Notes under the pieces: model-generated
What the model was told of the DNA's origin: nothing
Database searches by the model: none
The model's input: the letters and a program-made list of their open reading frames with translations, nothing else
Assembly (NCBI GenBank): GCA_015183035.1
Contig: JACZZP010000011.1
Coordinates: 124,001 to 188,000 of the forward strand
Reading direction: 5' to 3'
DNA: 64,000 nucleotides
Source of the DNA: Meloidogyne chitwoodi
Lineage: Eukaryota > Nematoda > Chromadorea > Rhabditida > Meloidogynidae
Program-made: the position numbers and the translations under genes
In this document: in pieces, positions 1 through 11,181 of the stretch
How the letters are laid out: each line of letters starts with the position of its first letter
How positions within the stretch are numbered: position 1 is the stretch's first letter

Positions 1-1
1 G

Positions 2-325
2 TCTTCAACATTAAATATTTTTAATACAGACAGTAAATTAACAAATGAGTCAGACAGTAAAACAACACAAAAAGAAGAAGAGAGTAATAAAAAAGTAAAA
101 GAAAAGGATGAGGATTGGCTACTTTTCCGGAATGTTTTAATTGTTTTTATTGTTTTATTATTTGTTATTGTTGTTCTCGGATTTTGCTACAAATGTTCAT
201 TTTTGTGTTTTTCCGGAAGGCGAAAGAGCAGAGAAAACACAAATGGGCAACAAATAAATGGTAATGTAAAGAAGAGAGTACAAAACGGAAAAGAATATAA
301 AGAGGCAAATAATAATTATACATAA
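2..325 (+). CDS. C-terminal exon of a single-pass membrane protein (5' end outside window)
   Basis: An open frame runs from base 2 to a TAA at 323-325 and has no start in the window, so it is the last exon of a gene lying to the left. It encodes a polar N-terminal stretch rich in Ser, Lys and Glu, then one hydrophobic segment of about 20 residues (from LIVFIVLLFVIVV), a Cys/Phe-rich juxtamembrane turn (CYKCSFLCF), and a basic, Asn-rich tail of about 40 residues. This looks like a type I or tail-in-cytosol membrane protein. The juxtamembrane cysteines could be palmitoylated, which is inference. I do not recognise the family. The opposite-strand frames over the same bases are shadows. Confidence 0.55.
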   Translation, partial: SSTLNIFNTDSKLTNESDSKTTQKEEESNKKVKEKDEDWLLFRNVLIVFIVLLFVIVVLGFCYKCSFLCFSGRRKSRENTNGQQINGNVKKRVQNGKEYKEANNNYT

Positions 326-1114
326 ATTTTCTGTCTTTTCCGGAAAAAGAAAATACAACGACAAATAAAGAGAGACTGCACATTGGTAATAAAAGAACGA
401 GAGGTGAAACATTACTATAAGGTAGTAAATTAATTTTTTATAAAATGGTCAGACACTTTTATTTTTTTAAGTCAATAGAGTATTTTATAATTTTTAAAAA
501 ATATCTGACCATATTTTAATGTTTTATTAAGCTCTATTAGTGCAATGATTTTATAAATATTATTTTTACCACAATTTCTCCACCCTCTTTCCAATTTTCT
601 CAAGGTTTTTTTTTTTAATTAATTAATTTTCTCTTAATTTTTTTAAAATTTCTTCTCTAATTACGCAACCCATCAGAACCTATTTTTTCATTTTTTATAA
701 AAAACGCATTTTTATCATTTATAATTTAATATTTTACAAGCGAATATTTTTTATTTTTTTTTAAACTTAGACTCTAATATCCGAAAAATATTTGTTTAAT
801 TAAAAAAATTCGCTTTTATTGTATTATTTTCTTAATTTTCACCTTACCAAGAATTGGGCATATCGAAAATCGATTTTGCTAACTTGGAGCTTTAAAATTT
901 AATTTAATATTTTAATTAGGAATTTGACTTTATAAAATGGAGAATTAAAAAAAATTTTTTTAGACTCAAGTGTCAAAAATAAATTTTTCTCCATTTATTT
1001 AAATATCTCTATTTTTCCTTTTTTCTGTATTTCGGGTCCCCCTTCTCTCTTGTTTTTATTATTTTAATTTTATTTAATTATTAGCATTTTAGAAATAAAT
1101 ATTTTTTAACTAAT
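326..1114. other. intergenic spacer, AT-rich
   Basis: This is a convergent spacer between the partial gene on the left and the 3' end of the PGAP2-like gene on the right. It is long A/T runs with no supported coding region. It carries copies of the dispersed word AGACTCTAAT (about 767-776) and a related GACTCAAGTGTC (about 962). Confidence 0.5.
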
Positions 1115-2631
1115 TTACTTTAAATATATTTCTATTTCACTTTTATCCATTTCCCATAAAAGAAGAAAATACCAAAAAGAATTAAATCCAACTAAAGCAT
1201 ATTCTGTTAATGAAAATAAAGTATAATCTAAAAAATAATTAAAAAGGTACATTAGAGTCTTGTCAATATTTTCTATGTTAACAAACAGAGGAGAGTGGAA
1301 TAAGTGAGAGGTGGAATAAATGAGAGAAGCTAATAATTTATTTTTAAATCTGAGACTCTAATGTACCCTTATTTTTAATTTAATTAAAAAACTTAAATAA
1401 AACATTGCAAGTATAAAGATAGCCAAAATAAGTAAATCCTGTAGATATTGATAAAGGATAAATAATTAAATAGGCAAAAATACATTTGAGTCGGAAAATA
1501 ATATCCAACTATAAAAAATAAATTTAAAATAATATTTTTTTATTTTAAATTTACCTTTCTATAAAGTGAACGTATCCCTGAATGATAAAATAAAATTGTA
1601 TTAAAACAAATATTTAAATTAAAAGAAATTAGCCAGAGGGCATAACCAATTGCATGAAAAACTAAAAAATTATTTTTTGACATTTTGAAATTTTTTGCCT
1701 AATTGACATTTTGAAATAATTATTTAATTTAATTTTTTACCAAAATGTCCTTCAATATCTATAATAGAAACAACAACAAGTCCCACAATTTCAGCAAAAA
1801 TAAAAAACATGTGTGCTTTCAACATTGGAAAATACCAATTTCTTTGTTTAAATTCTGATTCTCCAAGTTGAAAATTTGCTTTGTATGCCAAAAATTAATT
1901 TTTTTTAAATTAAATTTTAAAAAAGTTCATTTGAGTCTTAGAATTAAATTTTTTAATTAAATTAAAAAAGGTCATTAGAGTCTTAAAATAATTTTAATAT
2001 TTTTTACTTACAACTCCAAAAAATAAACGTGCAGGTACATGAAAGAAAAGAATAAAAAGCCAAAAATATTTTTGAGGTTGCCACACACCAATACTTTTAA
2101 AAATAAAATAATTTAAATATTTTAAAAAAAAAACCTATAAGAAACTGGGGGAAATGAACTAAAAAAATAAAATAATTTAATTAAAAATTAATTAATTAAT
2201 TTAAAAAAAAACCTGTGAACATTAGGGCAATTTGTAGTTACAAAATTATCTATTCTTTCACGTTGAAAAATAAAAGTATAAAAAAGACAAGTATAACAAC
2301 CTATTCCTTTAGAAAATATTTAAATTTATATCAAAAGCTAAATGAAAAGGAGGTAAAAAATTATTTTATTTTATAGTCACATTAGAGTCTCAACACATTC
2401 ATAATTTTACACCACACATCTATTTAGGGGTACATTAGAGTCTGAAAATACAAACTAAAATATTTCAGGACATTAGAGTCTTGGAATACCCTCACTTTTT
2501 AATTTTATATAGGTATTACCAGGTAAAAGAGCTCCAATCATACAAAGTCTTCGTAATCGTAAACGAACGAAAAATTTATTTTTGTTTGGCTGTTGATTAA
2601 TGTCAGAATTTAAAGTTTTTTCAATTTCCAT
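1115..2631 (-). CDS. PGAP2: PGAP2-like (Frag1/DRAM/Sfk1 family) GPI-anchor lipid-remodelling membrane protein
   Basis: Reading the minus strand from ATG at 2631 gives exons at about 2520-2631, 2213-2300, 2135-2158, 2008-2093, 1741-1878, 1555-1661 and 1393-1508, and a last exon ending in TAA at 1115-1117. Family hallmarks appear in order: a basic N-terminal FVRLRLRRLCMIGALLPG entering the first membrane helix, a lumenal TNCPNV Cys motif followed by FPPVSYSIG, then QPQKYFWLF and further hydrophobic helices (FFIFAEIVGLVVVSII, HAIGYALWLISF, TEYALVGFNSFWYFLLLWEMDK). In other animals PGAP2 acts in the Golgi in fatty-acid remodelling of GPI anchors. The junction of the last two exons does not resolve cleanly in frame and needs transcript data. 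Introns carry copies of the CATTAGAGTC repeat word. Confidence 0.8.
1246..1367. repeat. 122-bp inverted-repeat (MITE-like) element in a PGAP2 intron
   Basis: GGTACATTAGAGTCT at 1246-1260 is matched by its exact reverse complement AGACTCTAATGTACC at 1353-1367. The interior is unique and includes GTGGAATAAGTGAGAGGTGGAATAAATGAGAG-type near-direct repeats (described, about 1294-1326). The ends match the short word found singly at many places in the window. Confidence 0.65.
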
Positions 2632-3112
2632 TTTTTTAAAAAGGAAAGAAAATATAAATTAATTAATTAATTATATTCTTGTTTTTCTGACCCATTCGAA
2701 TGCTGCTACTTTATATAAATAAATATTTATATAAAAACATTTTTCTTGTTTTTATATATAAATACCCTCAAGGCATTATAAATATTTAAAAAATAAAATT
2801 AATTAATTTTTTTAATAAAAAAAGAAAAAAAAGTCAAAAAATACACAAAAACATTCTCACCACAAATTCAATGAAAATAAAGAGACATTTTACCGAATTG
2901 GAAAATTCACCGAATATTTTTAATTTTAATTGGCTTTATTAAAAACGATTTTCTTTAATAAAAAGAAATATATTAAAAATAAAATTATTTTTAAAATTTC
3001 AGGTAAAATTCAAAAAGGTCATTAGAGTATGACAAAAATTTTTTTTTAATTTTTTGATTGTTTATTAATTAAATTGATATACCAAAATTTCTTCTTCTTT
3101 TTTCATTTTCCT
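2632..3112. other. spacer between CSTF2 3' end and PGAP2-like start
   Basis: About 480 bp between two minus-strand genes. It is A/T runs, with one CATTAGAGT copy near 3020. It could be a promoter or a long intercistronic gap; nothing in it decides this. Confidence 0.4.
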
Positions 3113-4695
3113 CTAAGCACTTGCCCCAGCACTTCTTAATTGATTACGTAATTCAATAACTTGAGCACGTTCAGTTGGAGGTAACATTCTAATTTGTTCA
3201 TCAGTTAATTGAAGTACTCGTACCTTTTTTAAATTAAATTAAAAATTATTAAAAAAAATACAAGCATTTGGGCCTGTTGTTCTTCATCTAAATTATCCTG
3301 AGCTTGCTGTTGTGGTGGAATTTGTTGTTGTGGAGATTGTTGGGGATGTTGTTGAATTTGTTGTTGTTGCATCTATTTTTAAATATAAAATTAAATAACT
3401 AAACCAAAATAAAAGAAATTATTTAAAAATTTATTATCATTCGAAAGTACTCGAAAAACTGAATCTATTGAGCTCTAAAATTCAAAAATTCATCGAGTAG
3501 AATTTTAGATATAGGCATATAAATTTATAGGAATTTTTCTAAAGCCATAGCTTACAAAAGATTTTAAAAAAATTAAAAACCTGTTGATTTGCAGTAATTT
3601 GAGCAGCTTGTTGCTGTTTAACCTGAAATCCACCAATTGCTTGTTGCATAACAGGAGGAGGCATTCCCATATTATTTGAAGGAGGAAATGAATGAAACTG
3701 TTGTTGTCCAGAAGCAGTCATTGGTGGTGGCATATTAAACTGTGAAGAAATATTTTGAGGTTGAAATTGTTGTTGTCCTTGTCCTTGAAATCCTTGTGGT
3801 GGTTGTTGATGTAATGTTGCTGCAACTGAAGAAGCTGAAAGTGGTTGAGCTGCTTCTCTGTGTAACATTGAATAGGCTACTTTTGGGTCTACAACACGCA
3901 TAACAACTTGGGCCTAGAAATTAAATTCAAAATCTTTCCAAAAATTTAAATAAAAAAAAAACCTGTAAAAGAGCATAAGAAAGTTGTGGATTTTCAATTA
4001 AAAGTTGGCGTGCCATTTGTGGATTATTATTAACAGTCTCTTTCATTGACTTCATTAATTCAAACATTTTTTCTGGTGGCATAGATGCAACAGTTCTGGC
4101 AATTGCCTCTGGCGCTTTTCCAGGCTCAGGTTCTGGTCCATAAGGATTTTCGTCTGGAATAGGTAAAACTGGCTGTGGAGGATTTATTGGGATTTGTTGC
4201 TGTTGAATTTGTTGTTGCTTAAAAGATTTTTTTATGTGATTGGACAAATAAAAAATACAAAAATATAATGTCAGAAAAAATATTCTCAACAAAAAGGAAA
4301 AAACAAAAAAAACCTCTGATTCATTCCCAGTTGCAGAGTCAACCCTTAATTGCCTTCCATGTAATTCATAACCATTAAAATTCCTTATTGCAGCTTCAGC
4401 CTGTTGAACATCAGTAAATTCACAAAATCCAAAACCTTTAGGTCTTCCAGTGTCTCTGTCATACATTAAACGAAATCCAATAATTTGACCACACTAAAAT
4501 AAAAATATATTTGTTTTTACAAATTTTATACCGCAGAAAATATTTTCTTCAATTCGTCTTCAGTTACATCATAAGAAATGTTTCCAACTTTAAAAAAATT
4601 AAATTTAAAATTATTTAAATTTATATACCAAAAATTGATCGAGCAGAACGATCAGCAGGTATCATCATTCCTCCTTTCTGTTGCTGCGATTGCAT
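3113..4695 (-). CDS. cpf-2: Cleavage stimulation factor subunit 2 (CstF-64)
   Basis: The gene starts at ATG 4695 and ends with TAG at 3113-3115. The N-terminal RRM is spread over several exons: RSIFVGNISYDVTEDELK (RNP2 region), then RDTGRPKGFGFCEF (RNP1) and GYELHGRQLRVD. A polar linker leads to the hinge domain (MPPEKMFELMKSMKE, NPQMARQLLIENPQLSYALL), which in the family binds CstF-77/symplekin. A Gln/Pro/Met-rich region follows (about 3250-3850), and the C-terminal helix domain ends in LTDEQIRMLPPTERAQVIEL and a short tail. The protein binds the GU-rich element of pre-mRNA in 3'-end cleavage, in the nucleus. Domain order and ends match the full-length family. It is divergent from the RbfA-like gene across about 420 bp. 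Confidence 0.9.
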
Positions 4696-4807
4696 TTAAA
4701 TGAACAATTTAACTAAAAAATGAAACATTAAAAAAGAAAATAAATAAATTTTAACAAAAAAAAAGCCAGAATCGCATTTAATAAACTCGAAAATAAACAG
4801 GACCTAA

Positions 4808-4923
4808 CATTTCGTCGAACAAAATTTCACGACATTTCGCCTTTACGGCAAAAAAACTATATTTCGTTTACCCGAGACCTTTGCCATTGTGACGAAATGT
4901 CGTGCAATTTTGTCGACGAAATG
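4808..4923. repeat. inverted repeat in the divergent CSTF2/RbfA promoter region
   Basis: The left arm, about 4808-4839 (CATTTCGTCGAACAAAATTT then CACGACATTTCG), is the near reverse complement of the right arm at 4893-4923 (CGAAATGTCGTGCAATTTTG then TCGACGAAATG). The loop is about 53 bp. It is more GC-rich than its surroundings. The GACGAAATGTC word resembles the GACGAAAAGTCC units repeated near 11.2 kb. It is probably a small fold-back element. Confidence 0.6.
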
Positions 4924-5099
4924 TCTGGACACGACAAGTATTCTCTATTTTTCTCTTTATCTCTAATTAATTTATTTAAATAGTATTTCGCTTCCAGTCG
5001 CCTCGCGAATACTTGTCCTCCTAGACCCGTTTATGAGCCATTTAATTTCACCAACTGTTTTTGTGGTTTTTTTTTGATTTAGTAAAATGTTTTTGGTTT

Positions 5100-5117
5100 T
5101 TTTAAATTAATTTTTAG
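5100..5117 (+). promoter_or_regulatory. candidate spliced-leader trans-splice acceptor
   Basis: TTTAAATTAATTTTTAG directly abuts the ATG at 5118 and no upstream coding exon is visible. In nematodes this arrangement is typical of an outron ending at a trans-splice site. This is inference from position only. Confidence 0.45.
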
Positions 5118-6187
5118 ATGTTATCAATAATTAAAATATCTAAACAATTTTTAAATTCTACATCTTTACTTCCTTTAATATTAATTAAATGTAATGCACA
5201 TTATCGATCATCAGGAACAAATAGAATGTGTGGATATGAAATTAAAAATTCAAGATTGCCTTTACTTAGAAAAAAAATGGAAAGAACTTTTACAAAAGAA
5301 TATTTACAATCATTTGGATTAAACAGTTTGGAAACTACGGTTTTTTAATTTTTTTTTTAATTTAAGGGATTAATAAATAAAGGTCCTTAATTAATTAATC
5401 GAAAAGTACTAATGTACGAAATTTTTTATTTTGGAGAAAAATAAATTTTAGAGTTTAAAAGTATGTTTTAAAAAAAAGATAATTTTTTAAATATTTTTTA
5501 GAAGCTCGTTTTGGAAAAAAATGCAACTAAACACAGATTTTTGGATCCTAAAAAACGCGAGCAATTAACTAAAATTTATATGAATGTTTTGCCTGATCTT
5601 GTGAGTAGAGAAGATGGTTTAAGAAATGTTTTGATAACCAAGGTTAATTTTTTTGTAAAAAAAATCTTTTAAATTTATTTAGCTTGAACTTCCCAATTTA
5701 ATGAATGAAATTAGAGTTTTTTGGCGATGTACTGGAGATGTTGAAAAAGATTTGGTATTTTATTTAATTTTCTTTTTTAATTTTTTTTTAAAGAAAACAA
5801 AGAATTACCTTACCGAATATTCTGAAAAATTGCGTAAAAATATGTCAGAAATTGTAAGATTTTTTTCGTTAATATTTTTAATTTTTTATATAATATTTTT
5901 TAGTTTTACAGTTCATTTATACCTTCATTTAAATTTATTGAAGATCGTAAACACCTTGTTGTACAGGTTTATTTTAATTTTATTTTTTTTAATTATTGAT
6001 TAATTAGGAAATGGACCAATTATTCAAAAATGCAGATTATGGATACGATTACAGAGCTTTTAGCAAACTTGGATCTTTAGAAGGTAAAGAAGTATTAATT
6101 TCTGATGAAGAAAAAGAAAAGAGAAAAACACCACCAAGGTGGTTGGATAATTGGAGAAAAAAATCTAAAGGACATGAAGCAAAATAA
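5118..6187 (+). CDS. RbfA-like ribosome-binding factor, probably mitochondrial
   Basis: There are six exons. Exon 1 is 5118-5339, and later exons begin with KLVLEKNATKHRF, LELPNLMNEIRVFWR, KTKNYLTEYSE, FYSSFIPSFKFIEDRK and EMDQLFKNADYGYD, ending with TAA at 6185-6187. The core reads like RbfA: V.VFWRCTGDVEKDL, then LRKNMSEI, then IPSFKFIEDR, equivalent to the beta-alpha-beta KH-like fold with its final I-P-x-x-x-F-x-x-D. The N terminus (MLSIIKISKQFLNSTSLL) is basic/hydrophobic like a mitochondrial presequence. RbfA factors mature the small ribosomal subunit. The basic C-terminal tail (about 60 residues) is beyond the bacterial-type core. The assignment rests on motif pattern, so alternatives within mitochondrial ribosome proteins remain possible. 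Its 3' end lies only 38 bp from the 3' end of the next gene on the other strand. Confidence 0.65.
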
Positions 6188-6225
6188 AAATTTATTTTTG
6201 AATTTATTTAAGAGGTTAGTCCATT

Positions 6226-7240
6226 TTATTCATTTAATAAATCAATTTTTACGAATCTATTTGGACCTCTTCCACGATTTCCTTTATTTTTATTATTAAA
6301 ATATTCATCAATTGAACGCCATCTACTTCCTGTTATTTCCTCTGGAGAATTTAAATAGGGAGATATTTGTCCATTTAGTTGTCCATACATTTGGGTATTT
6401 TGGTTATTTTTAAAGGCAAATTTATTGTCAATAATTATTTTTGAACCATTTTTATTTGGATTAATATCTGAAATTTTTCGGATTAAATGACATTATTTTT
6501 TGTCTTTTTTTGACGAAAATTAATTTTTACAATTTTTTTAGAGTAATTATTGATTTAAATGCAAAAAAGATTTAGTAGCATAAAAATGAAAATTGTTCTC
6601 CACCAACAGGATTCGAACCCGGTCCCCAAGTGTTGCGAACCAAACATTTCCCAACTTAACCAAAACTTGTCTGCCAACCCTTTTGTATTTTTTGAGTAAT
6701 AATTCCTCCATTTTGTAAACCTAAGCTAGGAATTTGTTCAAATATTTGATTTTCTTTTTGAGTAAATTTTTGTCCCCAATCTTCTTTATATTGATTTGTT
6801 GGACCAGCAAATTTATTTTGTTGACCTAACCTTTTCCCTTCTTCAATAGGACGAAGATCTTCTCCTCTAATAATTTGAGGAATTTTAAAATCATTTTTAA
6901 AAGGTAATAAATTCTGATCAATAATTTCATTTTTTATTATTAATGGAACATCTGTTGGAATATTTGGATTTGTTAATATTTTAATATTTATTTGTTGATG
7001 AGAATTCTGATTATTTAATAATTTATTATTATTTTGTTCTTTTTTAATAATTATTTTATCTTCTTTTTTATTCAAAATTTGTTCCATAAAATTGTTTGGT
7101 AAAATAATACGTGAAGGTATAATATTATTTAGAGATGGTCCTTTAGCAAATCGATCCAAATTTGTGTCAAAATGATTAATTGAATGGTCAAAAGAATAAA
7201 TAAAAGAAATGGATAAAAATGTTAAAATTAATTTTAACAT
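6226..7240 (-). CDS. secreted protein of unknown function, 273 aa
   Basis: There are two exons, 6661-7240 and 6226-6467, joined in frame (TTT G|AT ATT AAT). The stop is TAA at 6226-6228. The N terminus, MLKLILTFLSISFIYS, is a clear signal peptide, and no later membrane segment is visible. The mature part is Asn/Lys/Ile-rich with no cysteines that would suggest disulfide domains. It has a proline-dotted middle (FKIPQIIRGEDLRPIEEGKR) and a basic RGRGPNRF near the C terminus. I recognise no family. The intron contains a tRNA-like sequence on the same strand, partly overlapping the donor end. It lies 170 bp downstream of another minus-strand secreted-protein gene, so co-transcription is possible. 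In a plant parasite such a gene would be an effector candidate, but nothing here shows gland expression. Confidence 0.65.
6600..6668 (-). tRNA. tRNA-like sequence (probably a tRNA-derived repeat or pseudogene)
   Basis: On the minus strand an A-box-like TGGTTAAGTTGG is followed by the B-box GGGTTCGAATCC and an ending TTGGTGG. I could not fold a convincing acceptor stem or 7-nt anticodon loop. It sits at the donor end of the intron of the secreted-protein gene. Confidence 0.3.
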
Positions 7241-7410
7241 TTTTTAAACTAAAAAATGAGTAAAATATTTATTTGAAGTATTTTATAAAATCGATTAAAT
7301 GACCAGATGTTAAATTAACAAAGAAAATGAGGGAAAAGTAAAGAAAAAAGTAATTTTAAAAAATGAAACAAATGTTTTTTTTTTAATTATTTAGGTAGTT
7401 TAGTTATATA

Positions 7411-10137
7411 TCAAAGCTCATCTGGAACACAACGATCTGCTTCCTCCTAAATATTAAAAAATTTTTTTTTTTAATTTTGGACATTTTGTCCTTTTAGTTA
7501 ATTTGGACATTTTGTCCTTTTAGTTAATTTTGGACATTTTGTCCTTTTAGTTAATTTGGACATTTTGTCCTTTTAGTTAATTTGGACATTTTGTCCTTTT
7601 AGTTAATTTGGACATTTTGTCCTTTTAGTTAATTTTGGACATTTTGTCCTTTTAGTTAATTTGGACATTTTGTCCAATTCTTAAAAATTATCATTTCTTC
7701 CACTCTACAAAAATAATTAAAAATATTTACAAAAGTTCGTTTAATTTCTCCTTCAGTAGCTATTTTCCCCTTTTCCTTTCCTTCTGCATATTTCTTTTTA
7801 AAATAAATATTTTTTGGTGTAATATTTAAAGTAGAATATGTACATTCATTTTGTAAGGTAATATCTACAGATTGATATCCTCCACATTGTGCCATTGTTG
7901 TTTGAATATATTCGGGTAATTTGGCATCTGGCATTCTTTTACGCGCAGCTATTAACATTCTTGACATTCCTTCTATTCCACAACTTGTTAGGAAATCAAC
8001 CTAAATTTTTTTTTAGTTTTTTTCATATTTTTGAAAGGTTTTTAAATTAAAATTACAAAACGCCCAATTTTCAAAATGTCCAAATCTCAAAATGTCCAGT
8101 TTTCAAAATGCCCAATTTTCAATTTCTCAATAAAAACAAACCTTATAACGTTTAAGAATATCAAAAAATCGATGTGTGTCATTCATTACAAACCATTGAA
8201 CCTTGGTTTCATCGTTACTTACCAAATAGGGATGTGTAATAAATAAACTTTAAATTAAAATAAAAAATATTTATTTAAATAAAATTTAATTATTACATAA
8301 TCCATGGACGTTTTTGAATTTGATGTAGTTCCTTAAAAAAAGAATTAAATTATAAATAAATTTATTAATTAAATTAACCTGTAATTTACATTCCAATTCA
8401 TTAAGCATAGTTTCTTTAAAATAATTTTCAATCATTTCGAATGCTTTACTTCCATCAGGTAAATTAGCAACTGTAGCTATTTCAACAGTCATTTGAATAA
8501 AAGCAATATCTCCAATTCGAGTACTTTAAAAAAATTAATATTTTTTACAGCTTTTTAAAATAAACAATTAAATTTATTTAATTTAAAGAGCTTAAAGTTG
8601 GAGTAATCTTACCATTGAAAATAACTTGTTTCTGTCATATTCCCACCAACTTTTCCAAAGATTGAAGCAACCTTAGCAAAAGCAGAATGCTTTTTTGGAT
8701 TTGAATTGCTATGTAACATTACATAAGGAGAAAATGAAAAACTTGGATAAGGCTTTAATTGACGTTCCCAAGCAATTTTACCTTAAGAAAAAGAATTTTT
8801 GGACAAAAATGGATAAATATTTAGAAAAACTTTTGGTATTATTCGATAGAGAAATGAATTCTCTATAAAATAAAAATTAAATTATAATTTTATGTTAAAT
8901 TTGAAAAAAGTTGTGGTTAAAAACCAGAATTTTTGGAGGAAAATGACAGTTTTTCTTCAATAACTTTTCCTCATTTATTCTTAAAATTATAATTTATTCT
9001 TATTTTATAGCTAATTCATTTCTCTATCGTATGATATCAAAAGTTTTTTAAAAAGTTCAATTCTTCAAAAGTTATAGGCCTAAAACTCAAGAAGGTCCTC
9101 TTACCCCTCCCTCACCAAAAAATGTGTTCAACTTACCAATAAAAATATTTAATTGACACTTTTCTTTTTCAATAATTTCAGAAAGATTTAGATCAGCATC
9201 TTCATACAAATTTTGAGCAAAATCACCAAAAACACACACTTTCATTTGATAATTTTTTCGTCCTTTAGGGAACAGATGTTGGGTCTTTATATATCCTTGG
9301 GTTATTCCTTCCATTTTATATTCTTTTAAAAAATTTATTTAATTATTTTAACTTTATTTACCAATATGACCAAAATTGTCAGATAATTTTTTAGTTTTAG
9401 CTACAACCAAAGGTAATTCAGAAACTGGGGAAAAAGGAAGAGAAATACCAAGAAAACCTATAGGTATTGACTCTTTCTTCATTGTATAATTTTTTAACAT
9501 TTTAATTGTTTCTTTTTCTCCATTGTGTAGTTTAGAAATTAAATGTAACTGTTCTGAAAATTAGAAAAATTTAAAAATTAATTTTTAAAAGAATTAAATC
9601 AGAAAAAACATGGATGTGGTATTTGACCCATAACTTTTGAAAAAATAAAGATTTTGAAAAGTTTTTGATATTATTCGATAGAAAAATGAATTCTCTACAA
9701 AATAGAAAAGAAATTAGAATTTTAGATAAATTTTAAAAAAAGTTGTGATTCAAAAAGGCTAAAAAATAAGCATTTTTGTTGGTTTTTGAACCATAACTTT
9801 TTTTAAATTTAAATCAAAAAGGCTTTAATTTTGTAAATAATAGTAAATTTAATTCTCTATCGAATGATACAAAAATCTTTTCAAAAGATTCAGTATTTAT
9901 TAAATTATAAGGTTTAATATAACCAAGGTTATTCTGTTTAATTTTATTAATTTATTCACTTTTTTGTAAATTTTTTTCTCCCAAAACCAAATTTACATCC
10001 AAATTGTTGTCTGATTCATTATTAAAAGTCAAAAAAATAAAATTAGATTGATCTTTTATTAATTGCTTTGATTTTACAGAAATTGTAGTTAAAAAGGAGA
10101 GGAATAGCAGTAAAAGAAATGAGTTATTTTGTGCCAT
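7411..10137 (-). CDS. secreted multi-exon protein with dispersed cysteines, unknown function
   Basis: The start is ATG 10137, with a signal peptide (MAQNNSFLLLLFLSFLTTIS), and the end is TGA at 7411-7413. I followed nine or more exons in frame: KQLHLISKLHNGEKE, MEGITQGYIKTQHLFPKGRK, KIAWERQLKPYPSFSFSPY, CTRIGDIAFIQMTVEIA, ELHQIQKRPWIM, FITHPYLVSNDETKVQW, VDFLTSCGIEGMSRMLIAAR, CGGYQSVDITLQNECTYS and EEADRCVPDEL. The C-terminal half holds Cys residues in CGIEG, CGGYQ, CTYS and RCVP, consistent with disulfides in an extracellular protein. No catalytic motif stands out and I do not recognise the family. Introns hold two fold-back elements (8829-9045, 9662-9880) and an eight-copy tandem palindrome (7475-7675). 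Confidence 0.65.
7475..7675. repeat. tandem repeat, eight copies of a 24-27-bp unit with a palindromic core
   Basis: Each unit is TTTTAGTTAATTTGG-ACATTTTGTCC-like. The core GGACATTTTGTCC is a perfect palindrome around TTT. Eight cores are present with spacing of 24-27 bp, and the array lies in the last intron of the secreted gene. Confidence 0.9.
8829..9045. repeat. fold-back element (ATTCGATAGAGAA family), copy 1
   Basis: The left end ACTTTTGGTATTATTCGATA with GAGAAATGAATT is mirrored by AATTCATTTCTCTATCGTAT with GATATCAAAAGT on the right. The interior also folds back on itself. It is intronic. Other copies are at about 9662, 18896, 21122 and 24560. Confidence 0.7.
9662..9880. repeat. fold-back element (ATTCGATAGAGAA family), copy 2
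   Basis: TTTTTGATATTATTCGATAG on the left and CTCTATCGAATGATACAAAA on the right, about 220 bp apart, with the same internal AAAAAGTTGTGATTCAAAAA / TTGAACCATAACTTTTTT arms as the other copies. Confidence 0.7.
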
Positions 10138-11181
10138 TTTTCAGAAATTTCTTGAAAAAAATTTTTTTTAAAGGTAGAAAGATATAATCTAAAGTTAGGA
10201 AACTCTTTTAGAGATGTAAAAAGGTCTCTTGATTTTTTAAAATATTTTTTATAAATTTTTTAATGACTTTTCTAAGCTAATCCGTCTATAAGCTTTTCAA
10301 ATAGATCAAAAAAGTTAATTAATTTTAAAAGCTGGAAAGGATAGAAAATCAAAACACAAAAAATTAAAAAGCTTTAAATATTTCTTAAACTCACTTTTGG
10401 TTTTAAAGGTTTTTAATATAATTTAAATTATCCTTTAATTATTTAAAAAAATTGAGGCAACAAAAACCAAAAATAAATTTAAAATAAATTTTTAAATTTT
10501 TATTTATTTATTTTTACAGATGTATAAAAATAAAAAGAGAAGCTTATTTTAGTCGTTTTAAATTTAATAGAAGGATTTTAAAATAAAAAAGAGAAGGGAG
10601 AGAAAGAAAAGTGTTAATAACATCCAAGCTAATCAAACAAATAAATTTTATTTTAAATTTAAAATAAAATAAAATAAAAAAAATACCAATTTACATTCTC
10701 CCCCAAAAAAATTCCAATGTTCATGGACCTGTTTCTCGAGTTATGTCTGTAAGTTTGTTGATTTCCATAGCTTGTTCCATTCAGCTCTTCATCCTCTTTC
10801 GAATGAGATATGACTCATTCAAAACTTACCTACAGATTTTTTTTAAAAAAATTAAAAATACTAGTCATTCTCCCCCAAAAAATTTTCTTTACACTAATGG
10901 ACAGATCACATCAGTTGGTTTAAAAAAACGCTCGAAAAACACGACAATCGCTATCTTCCACTTTATCATGCTGTCTTTTACTGGGATGATATCTGAATGG
11001 ATTTATCTAATTAGTAAAAATAATCCGCTTATCTAGAGATTTTGATTAATAAAAGAACTGTTCAGATCGGTTTAGAAGTAAAAAAATTATGGCAAAAACA
11101 ACCGGCCACTCTGAAACAGCCGACTCTGAAACGACCTTTATGGTTTTTAATTATATTTTTCTCTTTTTTTTAAATTTTATG

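Noticed and set aside
7475..7675. CRISPR-like regular repeat array
   Set aside because: Spacers are 11-14 bp and nearly identical, inside a nematode intron; it is a minisatellite.
10743..11036. 97-codon plus-strand reading frame
   Set aside because: It includes a direct repeat (CATTCTCCCCCAAAAAA) and reads as repeat-derived; no splice context or family resemblance.
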